Positions 33,679 through 43,854 of a stretch of DNA of 64,000 bases are shown piece after piece; within the stretch, counting starts at the first letter, position 1; each line of letters starts with the position of its first letter. This DNA comes from Bubalus kerabau (Eukaryota; Chordata; Mammalia; Artiodactyla; Bovidae). A program made the translations under genes and the position numbers. The stretch lies in contig NC_073641.1 of NCBI RefSeq assembly GCF_029407905.1, forward strand, positions 21,373,001 through 21,437,000, given 5' to 3'. The notes beneath the pieces were generated by a model. It was not told the origin of the DNA. It saw only the letters and a list, made by a program, of their open reading frames with translations, and made no database searches.

Positions 33679-34099
33679 CGGATGCTGTATTTATCAGGTT
33701 GATCTTGGTTGTTCTTAACCAGGCTTCATTTGGATTTTCATAACCTATTTAAAAAGTAGTTTACTGAAAAAAACACAATGCTCCATGTGCCATGTGACCC
33801 TTGGACAGGGAGTATCTGAGAAGTCAAATTACTTACATTAAAATTTGACTTCCCATTTACTAGTTGTGTGATTTTGAACAAGTTACTTAATATAGGCTTA
33901 TTTCACTTGTACCCAGTTTCCTAGGATTCATAATAGTATTCACTTGGTGTTGTGGTTTTATTAAGTATATTAATGTGTAAATTAAAGTATTTTGCATGGG
34001 GACAGACACTTAATGAGGGTCATTATAAGCTAATATTTCCTTTATTATGTGTCCATTAATCCAGTCTTGCTCAGGCTGAATCTTAAAGCAGGATGTGAC
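33679..34099 (+). repeat. Intron with MIR-like relic
   Basis: 33840-34045 reads as sense MIR (ACTAGTTGTGTGATTTTGAA, CAAGTTACTTAATATAGGC, then ACACTTAATGAGGGTC). Confidence 0.5.
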
Positions 34100-34111
34100 T
34101 TAGTTACCAAA

Positions 34112-34421
34112 GGACTTCCTTGGTAGCTCAGCTGGTAAAGAATCTTGCAATGCAGGAGACCCCAGTTCAATTCTTGGGTCAGGAAGATTCCCCTGGAGAA
34201 GGGATAGGCTACCCACTCCAGTATTCTTGGGCTTCCCTAGTGGCTCAGCTGGTAAAGAATCCGCCCACAGTGTGACTTGGGTTCCATCCCTGAATTGGGA
34301 AGATCCCCTGGAGAAGGGAAAGGCTGCCCATTCTAGTATTCTGGCCTGGAGAATTCCATGGACTGTATAGTCCTTGGGGTCACAAAGAGTTGGACATGAC
34401 TGAGCAAATTTCACTTTCACT
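34112..34421 (+). mobile_element. Bov-tA-type SINE with two tRNA heads
   Basis: A first unit, GACTTCCTTGGTAGCTCAGC through CACTCCAGTATTCTTG, is followed directly by a second full unit GGGCTTCCCTAGTGGCTCAG ending in TTTCACTTTCACTT. Imperfect flanking duplication TTAGTTACCAAA at 34100-34111 and TTAGTGACTAAA at 34422-34433, so the dimer probably inserted as one element. Confidence 0.85.
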
Positions 34422-34433
34422 TTAGTGACTAAA

Positions 34434-35864
34434 TAACAACCACCTCATTTTAAAATGGTTAACCTGTCAGTTTTTCATGGATGGGACAAAGCTTTAAGTA
34501 ACAATTACATCCCTAGCTAATGTTCATTGAGGCTGGTGCTCCATTTGATGCCGTGTGTCAGGTTAGGACCCTCTTGTGTTCATACTTCTCACCGCTTTTT
34601 TTTTTTTTCCATTTTTACTTAATATCTAGTACCTTGTGGTCTAGTCATTATAGATGAGACTCTGTTTTCATCAGTGTAGGGAATTCCCTCTTATGTCAGC
34701 ATAAACATCACTGAAATTTCTGGAGAAGAAAACTTTCAGTATAAGTTTATTTCAGGAAAATCTTTTATTTTTCATGTTTTTTCCTCACTTTACCCTGGGT
34801 TCTATGCACCAAATGAAGCAAAGTGTTCCAGAGTGTGTAGTAGGCAATAGGATTTCTTTGGGCAAGATACTGTCCAGGTAATACGTGTCTTGTCTTTAAA
34901 ATATCTGGGGTGTGTGTGTGTGTGTGTGTTTAATTACAACGTATCCAAAGGTAGAAAAAGCACTTAGCAACATCCTTAAACAACAAAACAATTCCTTTAG
35001 GTGGATTTTTGAAAGGCCTTTTTTAGGAGGCTTTTAGAAAATCTTAAAAGATTTTTAGGGAGCTACATAAGTTTTTTTTTTTTTTTTTTTTTTTTTGCCA
35101 TAACTTTTGCTCATTATAAACTTTACTGGGCATTGGCTTTGGATATAAAATTGCTCATGCCTTAAAAAAAAAATTGCTCATGCTTAAAAGTGAAAATTTG
35201 CTTTCTTGAGTCATGATTTCTTCAGCAACTATAGTTGCTTTTAATGGTTGGTTGTTGTTTCAGAGAGAAATGCCCTATAGATTTTATTCAAGTTACAGAA
35301 TGGGCCAGAAACCCTTTATCACCTACAAAGAAGAAATCCAGCCATTTAGAGAGTTTATAGGTGCAACACAAACACAACCCCATTCACAAACACACCCACA
35401 CACACCCAAGTAGTTTTTCAAAGCTGTTATTTAGAGATTCTATTTGAGAACTCTCTCCTTTGTTCCAACTCTGTCGTTTGCCCATCTTAACTTTAAGGTT
35501 ATCTTTTCTCCATCACTTATAGTGGTGATATCCAGAGAAGGGCGTTGCTGGTGCTGCCCTTGGAGCTGGGAACTCAGAGGTGGGCTCTGGGTAGTGTGAT
35601 ACAAGGAGGTGGGGAGGAAGTTTCCTGGGGGAGAGTTTCTGAGCTGCACAACAGGAAGTAATGCCAGCAGGGTAGGTGGGGCCAGTTGGCTGAACTGTGT
35701 CCCTGGTGTAACTGGCCCTGTGCCTTCCCTGGAAATCCTGGGGCACTGCAAGTTAAAAGTGACTATAACTTTTGAAAATCTGATTAACCTTTCCTAAAAT
35801 CAGAAAACCTCAGGAAGACATTCATCTTAAAGAACTTGTTAATCGCTTTGTAATATTTAAGAAA
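34434..35864. other. Intronic sequence with simple repeats
   Basis: TG repeat at about 34912-34929 and T-run at 35072-35096. 35500-35745 is more GC-rich than its surroundings and contains GGAAGTTTCC and ACAGGAAGTA; no exon recognised. Confidence 0.4.
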
Positions 35865-35985
35865 TTCCTGGAGGATGAAATGGCAACTCACTCCAGTATC
35901 CTTGGCTGGGAAATCCCATAGACAGAGGAGCCTGTGGGGATATAGTCCTTGGGGTTGCAAAGAGTCCGATAGGACTGAGCAACTG
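35865..35985 (+). mobile_element. BovA fragment (Bov-tA without head)
   Basis: Sense BovA body ATGGCAACTCACTCCAGTATC to GACTGAGCAACTGAG, about 120 bp, with no tRNA head. Confidence 0.8.
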
Positions 35986-37073
35986 AGCATTTAAAAATAA
36001 AAATGTGACAAATAGTAACTAAAGACAGTGAAGAAAACAATGAAGTAACATTGCAATTTATTATGCATATGTACTTCCTGTGACCTTTGACATTTATGTT
36101 AAAGAAATAGAAAAGATATTAAGTGTATCTGTGCCAAAGTCATTCTATTAGTGGTGAAATTACTTCCAAGCAAAACAGTCTTTCTAATAAACTTGGTAGA
36201 AATGCTAATGAGAAAAAAATTAAAAAAAAATTTGTCTCAAAGTTCATTAAAATAATTTTTAAGTTATTCTTTATATAAATATCTTTATAAATAAAAAGCT
36301 CTTGTGAGATTACTGAATTAATTGAGCTTTGGAGCTTCAGTACATTTTTTTGTTCCTTAAACAGAAAACTACCAAAATTGTTGTTCAAGTAGCAGTTTCA
36401 GGAAGAAGCTTTACTATCACCAGTGTGGCAAAGTTATGTCATTTTTTAAATGGTTTTGCTGCTGGGGGAAAAAAAAAAACCAAAGCAAAACATGTTTTAA
36501 ACCATGAAGAGTTTAACATAGTAGAAGTCATGTAGTTCCAATTCTGTGGCCACTCGATATTAGACCTTAATTACCAGCCTTTTTAAATTGTAGACTCTAT
36601 TCATAAGTCATATGGATACAGAGCCATTTGATATTTACAAGTAAAAATTGACTAATTAAATTTACCAAGTGATAACAAACTAAGTACATTTAAGATAAGT
36701 AATTAAAAACCAGTTCCAACTTGCTGTTGTAAGTTAGTGAGGTGTATACCTCATGGGTAAAAACAGGGGATAGAGTGGTTTAATAATTATGTGACTCATA
36801 AAAAGGCTTCAGGGCCTTCAGGATGAATGGTATTCAGTCTAGAACACCATCTGGAAGCCATGATTTGGGGTAAGAAATGTGGAAATCTGTGGATAGTAAT
36901 AAAAAATTGAAGTTAAAATTTTATTGCATCTTCAATGATGTACCATCTTAACACACCAATCTCTTCTACCATATATACAAAGCAGAAGAAAATAATTTCA
37001 TATTCAATTTTAAGGACATAAAGGCTAACTATTTCAAATGAAGTACTTATTCTCAAAATATAGAACAGTCTTA
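35986..37073. other. AT-rich intronic sequence
   Basis: Nothing recognised beyond short A-runs. Confidence 0.5.
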
Positions 37074-37350
37074 TGGACTCTGTGGGAGAGGGAGAGGGTG
37101 GGAAGATTTGGGAGAATGGCATTGAAACATGTAAAATATCATGTATGAAATGAGTTGCCAGTCCAGGTTCGATGCACGATACTGGATGCTTGGGGCTGGT
37201 GCACTGGGACGACCCAGAGGGATGGAATGGGGAGGGAGGAGGGAGGAGGGTTCAGGATGGGGAACACAGGTATACCTGTGACGGATTCATATTGATATTT
37301 GGCAAAACTAATACACTTATGTAAAGTTTAAAAATAAAATAAAAAAAAAT
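37074..37350 (+). mobile_element. Bovine L1 3' end, 5'-truncated
   Basis: Sense L1-BT 3'UTR: GGGAGAGGGAGAGGGTGGGA, GGATGCTTGGGGCTGGTGC, GATATTTGGCAAAACTAATA, then AAAATAAAATAAAAAAAAA. A second A-run follows after TGAGATCTT. No ORF sequence retained; no 5' duplication found. Confidence 0.88.
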
Positions 37351-37479
37351 GAGATCTTAAAAAAAAAAAGATCTTGAGTTGATATCAGAAGGAATTGTTT
37401 GATTTCACTTTGGAATTAAAACTTAGGTTCATAAAAACACACCTTTATATAACCTGAGACTTATTCTAACAATATCCTG

Positions 37480-37672
37480 GTGGCTCAGATGGTATAGGAT
37501 CTGCCTGCAATATGGGGAGACCTGGATTCCATCCCTGAGTAGGGAAGATCCCCTGGAGAAGGGAACAGCTACCCACACCAGTATTCTGGCCTGTAGAATT
37601 CCATGGACAGAGGAACCTGGCAGGCTACAGTCCATGGGGTCTCAAAGAGTTGGACATGACTGAGCAACTTTC
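37480..37672 (+). mobile_element. Bov-tA SINE
   Basis: Sense copy, CCTGGTGGCTCAGATGGTAT to GACATGACTGAGCAACTTTC, missing the first few bases of the head. No clear duplication. Confidence 0.85.
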
Positions 37673-37689
37673 ACACGTATATAATAACG

Positions 37690-37900
37690 GTTTAGCTCCT
37701 GCTGTGTGTCAGATGCTTTATGTACATTAATCATTCAAAAGAAACGAGCTTGAATTTAAGTATTATTAGTTGTATTCTACATATGCAGATGCTGAGTCCC
37801 AAGGAAACTGGTACACAATCAAGATCATTCAGCTAGACAGCCTTGAAATGAACTGACTTAAACCTTGAACTAAGGTGTGCCTAACTCTCCATCCTGTGTT
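37690..37900 (-). repeat. MIR-like SINE relic
   Basis: Antisense MIR order: CTGCTGTGTGTCAGATGCTT, then GCAGATGCTGAGTCCCAAGG, AGATCATTCAGCTAGACAG. Confidence 0.55.
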
Positions 37901-38379
37901 CTTTCAGCATTACCTTCCTTTGGGTTAAGAATCATGTTCTCATTTATTTCTCTACCCTGCTTATATATGGAACCTGTAACAATGGATATTCAATGACTTT
38001 ACGAAATGGTGGTTAGTTAACAGAAGGGGAGGAACAGAGCCTTTTCTTAATGTGGAATCTCAGTTTACTTGTTTAACACCCGTAGCTCATATGAATGTAG
38101 CCATCTTTTTTTTTTTTCCATAAAAATATATGTGTGTGTAGGTGAAATATATGTCCTTGAAGAAGGAAGGTTTTAAGGTCAGCAGAAAACATTCTGATAT
38201 AGAGTAGTTTTAGAAAAAGACTGACATCAAGACAAAACCAATTAGAATATAATTTCATTTTCAGTGATTCAGAGAAAAAGGCATGAAAGACTTGAAGTCT
38301 AAAGAAAAAGATCAAGTCAGAAATCTATTACAGTTAGGTTCCAGTAGAGCCAGCTGGAAATGATGGTCTGCAGGCTCAA

Positions 38380-38392
38380 GTCACTAGGCAAC
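38380..38392 (+). promoter_or_regulatory. RFX-type X-box motif 1
   Basis: GTCACTAGGCAAC fits the X-box pattern RYYNYY-N-RRNRAC at every position. Confidence 0.4.
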
Positions 38393-38402
38393 AGAGCAGC
38401 CA

Positions 38403-38415
38403 ACTGCCTAGTAAC
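38403..38415 (+). promoter_or_regulatory. RFX-type X-box motif 2
   Basis: ACTGCCTAGTAAC fits the same X-box pattern, 23 bp after the first motif. Cores ACTAGGCA and TGCCTAGT are inverted copies of each other. Confidence 0.4.
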
Positions 38416-41400
38416 CAGAGCTGGCAGGCTGACTGTGACTGACCGGGTGGCTAGACAGGGGGACCACAGCCCGTTTGACCTCAAAACACTCTCCTTCTAG
38501 TCATCTGCCAGCCTTCCTGCCCAATCCCCCTATTTTGGAAAAGCCTCTTGGACTTAACAGGAGATCTGCTTTCATAATGGAAATATCTCTGGGACCAAAA
38601 GTAAATGCTGTCTGTCTGTCTGTTTTCTTTAAAAGGGCATTTCTGAGATTGTTTTCTTTGGGTCAGTACATCATAAATAAAATGTAAAGTTTAATGAGAG
38701 GAAAGAAAGTGAAAGTGAACACATTGGGATTAATGGCTCAACTTTGGGTTTTCATGAGCAAATGTGTACAGGGCCAAATGGCCTGACTTCATTTGGTGAG
38801 ATCTATCTTGAGCTGAGAGCACAGTGTTGCCATTTATTTAACACTTTCTGTCTTATGCTGTCTTCTTTTTCACGTGTGTCTTTTGACTGTGTAGTTGGAA
38901 CATAAGTTCCTGAAAAGTAGGAACCCTCACATGAATCAATCTTTGTATCCACTGTGAGGGGCTGTGCCGCCTGTATAATATGCATTTAGTAAATATTTGT
39001 TCTTTAATTGCTGTTCTCTCAGTTGCTGCTGTTCTTACGCCAAACACCTGGGGAGATCTGTAGCATTCCAGTCTAGAAGTCTTGGTTATGTTGTGCTTGA
39101 TTGCCATAGTGGAAAGAAGTTTCAAACTGAATGATTAACCATATTTTGGACTTTGTTGCCACAACTCTGTGTGTATGAGTGTGTGTTCTGGATTTACACA
39201 AACCTGGACTAATATGATCTGACTTTAGTATATCTGAATAAATTGGTAGATGATACTGTCCCTAATTTTCAATTTCAGTAACTTTTAGTTTATACTTTGA
39301 AATAATTTATGCCTGTTGTATTCTGAAAAATATGTAAGTATATTTATAATGCATGGTAAATTACTGAATAACTTGCTTGTTAAACTCTTATGACTAGTTC
39401 TTATGTCTTAGAAGTCATAGTAGTTCAGTTATATACAAGACCTAGGCTTATAAAAGAAATGACAAGATGTTGAGGAGAAATTTGAAACAAGCAAAAAAAA
39501 AAAAAAAAAAAAAACCCAGAACACTCTGCATAGTTGTTTTTCGTTTGGTTTTGTTTTTTTAGTATGAAGTTTGGAGAAATTTGAACTGGTGGAAACAAAG
39601 CATCACTTCTCCAAAGTAGATCTTCAGAATAAGTAAAATTGAATAATAGAAAAAAAATTTTTTTGAAGAGATTTAGCATAGATAGGTTATTTTAATGTAA
39701 CTATTTGGCCTAAAGTTCATGTCCATTTTTACCTTGCAGTTCTTTCAAACCAACTGATTTCCTTTCCATTATTCTTATGAGATAGCACTCTGATTAAATT
39801 AAATATAATTAAATGAAGTGACTGTATATTTTAATTAGTAGGGTACATAGGGCTTTTTTTCATTTTCTTATATAGCTGATTTCACATTTATATAGATAAA
39901 TGGTGAGTGTGTATTGTTGAGCTTTTTAAAGAATGCAACTTTCTGACTAATAAGGTTATTTGGATTATCATTTCTGCTTGTTTACCTTCTTTGGGTTTAT
40001 AGTATTTGTTTTACTTCGCAGGGTGATTTTTTTTTTTTATGGCTTACTATTGAGTGGGTGCCAAATAGAACAGTGTGTGATTTATTGGTAGTAATAACTA
40101 AAACATATATGAATTGGAGGCTGATGACGCACAAGGCCAAATGCGAAGGCTCGCCTCTGAATAGGACCAGGTTTCTTTAATAAAGCCCTCTTACAATAAC
40201 AATAGCAGGGTCATTAATGGTGTGCTTATTCCTGTATCACTTGCCCAGTTTAAGGTACGCCTGTGGATCATTTGTACCATGTTGTATTTAATTTTTTTAG
40301 TGGATTTATATTTTTATTTAAAGGCCTATCTGTTTAAGCATGAAGCCTTGTATCTTTATTATTATAAATTGGAAACCAGTGTCACTTATCATAAATAGAA
40401 GATAATTGGGCAAAAATGCAATTGAAAAAAAAAAAGCAGGTTAAATGGATTCAAGTCTAGCTAGAGGCTGTGACCTGCAGTGGTTCTGAGCCTGAGGTCT
40501 GCTCTCAGCCTAAAATGGCAGCTAGTGAGTAATGCAGAGTTGTGAAAGGCCGATGGAGTCCTTCTCCTTAAGGTAATAAGCATGACTGAAAGGGATTTGG
40601 AAAGAAAATAGCCTCATCATTATATTCAACATTTAAATTCGATCAATGACATCCCCTATGCTTCAAGCTGTCTTGGTGCATCAGATGCTCTAATGTTTCA
40701 ACTGAGTGATCCTGAATCACTGATATTTCCACTGCTGGAAGAAGGGCATCTATTTTTGAAGAAGGACATTTGTTCTTTGGGTCTGAATCCCTTAGTTGGT
40801 GGTAAACACACTGAACTTGGATTAGGTAATTCCAGTTCTTAAGCAGAAAGTCAGGTATTGGTACCCTGTTTTTACCACCCTATAATTATTAGTTATTTGG
40901 CTAACTGTCCCCTGAGGGCAAAATTGTCCCTAGTTGAGAAGCACTGATCTAGAACCACTGATCACTTTACTCACTAGTGTATCCCTAGCACCATCTTGTT
41001 GTGATACAGAAAGAGGGCCCAAAATGTACTGTCTCCTCTGACTCCGCTACTCACTTACTGTGTGATCCCAGGGGTATTATTTCAACTCCACAGATCACAA
41101 TTAAGTGCATCCATAAAATGTAACTATTGCTAATTCATTCCTTACTTCTTAGAATTATTTAAAAATTCAAATGATATACTTAATGAAAAGACTTTTTGAA
41201 AAGAATAAAGTGCTATTCAAATGTCACGTAAAAAGAGTCGTGGAAGAACACTGAGGGTGATCTGAACCTACTAAAATCCGGGAGCTTAATTCGTCTCCTA
41301 CTGTGTGTATGTAAATTGCTGTGTGGGATGCTATTGGGGTGTTGTCTTTGCTCTCTAGGATTGTGATCAGATGGAGATAGAATATGATTACTCAAAATAA

Positions 41401-41559
41401 CCATAAAGCATTAGTAGTTGCCATAACTAAGTGCAAAGAGTGGTGGAGTTTATAGGAAAGAAGAAAGTGTTTCCTGTGGTGGGAATCTTGAGGTGGAGTA
41501 TGACATAGGGTAGTCACAAAGAAGGCCCATACTGAGTTTTTACTTAGATTATATTATTT

Positions 41560-41732
41560 AAATATTTATTTGGCTGTGGCAGGTCTTCGTTGCAGCTGCA
41601 AGATGTGTCTTTAGTTGTGGCATGCAAACTTAGTTGTGGCATGCGGGATCTAGTTCCTTAACCAGGGATCAAACCCATACCCCCTGTATCTGGAGCTCAG
41701 AGTCTTAGCCACTGGACCGCCATGGAAGTCTT
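41560..41732 (-). repeat. CHR-type cetartiodactyl SINE
   Basis: Antisense copy: TTATTTGGCTGTGGCAGGTC, then TTAACCAGGGATCAAACCCA and CACTGGACCGCCATGGAAGT. 16-bp duplication with one mismatch, TTAGATTATATTATTT at 41544-41559 and TTAGATTATGTTATTT at 41733-41748. Confidence 0.88.
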
Positions 41733-41748
41733 TTAGATTATGTTATTT

Positions 41749-42589
41749 GATATTCATGGCAACTTAGGTTTAGGTTTAATTATCACATTTTACAAGGAGA
41801 AAAGTGGGGCCTAGAAAAGAATTGGATATGAACATAAAGCCTAGAGGAGCTGAGTAAGGAGAGAACTGGAGTGAAGTATGGAAGGACAGAAAGTGGCAGG
41901 AAGGAAGTTCTTTTCACCAAAGGAGCAACATCAACCAATATGGGGATTATATGGGGTTTGAGTGAGATTGGGTACACCTTCTCTGCAGAAGGTGACCATA
42001 AATATAAGTTGGAATCAAGTTTCAGAGGTCAGCTAACATTCTCTCTCTCTCTCTCAGACACCCACACCCACACTCACACATGTATGCACACCAGGGATTT
42101 ATATGCTTAAGTGAAACATGATCACTTTTATCTTTCTCAATAGCTTTACTCCAAATAAAAGAAAGTGACATTTTGAGTTATTACCCTGCCCCAAGCTTGC
42201 TAAACCACAAGTGTGTGCACTGAACACTTAAGGATTGGAACGTGAGATTTAGTTCAATTAGACCAATCTGGACCATCTTTCAGCTACCTAATGCCTTCTA
42301 CTCCTTCTAAGATAATCCTCCAGAAATAGAATACACGATTGTATTTACATTCAAATGAGATGTGTTAATTCCACCCGTGGCACTCATGTTCTGATGCCCA
42401 GACCGGAGACACTATTTATGTGAGGACTCTATCTGCCTTTTCATTAAATTGCATAAGAATATAATGCTTAAAGCATGCCCAGCAAGTCTGATGGACTATA
42501 TGCAGAAAACCATTTGTCTACTAAGGTACTTTTTCTATTTCAAGACTGGCTCACCAGGATAAGAGTCAGGTGCTAAATATCTTGTTATC
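41749..42589. other. Intronic sequence with CT/AC patch
   Basis: CT repeat at about 42040-42055 followed by CACACCCACACTCACACA. Nothing else recognised. Confidence 0.5.
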
Positions 42590-43510
42590 TTCCATCTATT
42601 CAAACAATAATTTCTGAGTGTCTACTTTGTATCTTGTAACTCTTCTGAAGATATAACACTGAGTAAAAAAGACAAAGTCCTGTCCCCCCACCCCCACATG
42701 GAACATGTATTCTAATGGGGAAGAAGGCAATATATAAATAAATATTCCGGTAGCCCAGAGAATAGTAAGTACAATAAGGAAGAATAAAGCTGGGTAAGAG
42801 GTGCATGTGTGCGCATTAAATCACTTCAGTCATATCCAATTCTTTCCGACTCTATGGACTGCAACTCACTGGGCTCCTCTATCCATGGGGATTCTCCAGA
42901 CAAGAATACTGGACTCGGTTGCTGTTCCGAGGGATTCTCCTCCAGGGTTTCTTCCCAACCCAGGGATCAAACCTGCATCTCTTATGTCTCCTGCATTGGC
43001 AGGCAGGTTCTTTACCACTAGCTCCACCTGGAAAGTCAAGGGGATAGAGTTTTTAAATACCTTTTTGGGGAGGACTCTCGATATGGTGACATTTGAATAG
43101 AGGTCTGAAGAAGGTGAGTAATTACATTGAAGAAGAACATTTCAGGCAGAAGAAATAACAAGTGCAAAGGTCTGAGGGATGATGTGATTGGTGTATTTGA
43201 GGAAGGGGGACATTATAGAAGATGAAATCCAAGACGTAGAAGGGAGTCACATCGTGTCGTATTTTGAGGCTGTGATAGGATTTTTCTTGGTATTGACTCT
43301 AGTGTTTTGAAGGGAGAAGTGTTAGCAATGCGAGTGCCTGCCTCAGGGAGGGGCACAGGCTGTCTTAAGTTTTGGAAATATCATTCCTGCTCCTGTGTAG
43401 AAAATAGAGATGTGGGGCAGAAGAAGAAACAGAGAGACCAATTTGGATACTGTTGCAGTAATCCAGGTGAGATATAACACGTATAATATAGGTAGATATA
43501 ATGGTGGTTC
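42590..43510 (-). repeat. L2 LINE relic, antisense, split by Bov-tA
   Basis: Antisense L2 3' region: AGTGTCTACTTTGTATCTTG, ATGGAACATGTATTCTAATG, then after the SINE GGTGACATTTGAATAGAGGT, AACAAGTGCAAAGGTCTGAG and GTTGCAGTAATCCAGGTGAG. Confidence 0.75.
42812..43036 (-). mobile_element. Bov-tA SINE inside L2
   Basis: Antisense diverged copy, AAATCACTTCAGTCATATCC to AGCTCCACCTGGAAAGTC, with a duplicated-looking GATTCTC stretch near 42930. Target duplication not resolved. Confidence 0.82.
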
Positions 43511-43671
43511 AGAGCAGAGTAGTAAAAGGAAAGATAGTTAAGAAATGGTCACAGTTCTCTCTGCAAGAAGCAGAGGAGAGCAAGAAAGATACCTGCTTCT
43601 CCTTTAGCTAAGGTAGTACAAAAAGATGGAGGGGGAGTAGCCACCACATCAGAGGGCTGAAATAATGGGCA

Positions 43672-43832
43672 GCCGTTAGACCCGGGTTTGATCCCTGGGT
43701 TGGGAAGATTCCCTGGAGAAGGAAATGGCAACCCACTCCAGTATTCTTGCCTGGAGAATTGCACAGACAGAGAGCCTGGTGGGCTACAGTCCATGGAGTC
43801 ACAAAGAGTTGGACACGACTTCGCGACTAACA
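43672..43832 (+). mobile_element. Bov-tA SINE, truncated at the head
   Basis: Sense copy starting within the tRNA head (CCCGGGTTTGATCCCTGGGT) and ending GACACGACTTCGCGACTAA, then running into an AC repeat. Confidence 0.88.
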
Positions 43833-43854
43833 CACACACACACACACACACACA
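43832..43854. repeat. (AC)n microsatellite at SINE tail
   Basis: About 22 bases of AC immediately after the SINE end, probably grown from its tail. Confidence 0.9.

Larger units (their letters stand above)
37901..41543. other. Intronic block without ruminant SINEs
   Basis: Contains the X-box pair at 38380-38415, an A-run at about 39494-39513, a candidate conserved block at 40100-40380, and a sense MIR-like relic at 41030-41225. No coding exon recognised. Confidence 0.45.
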
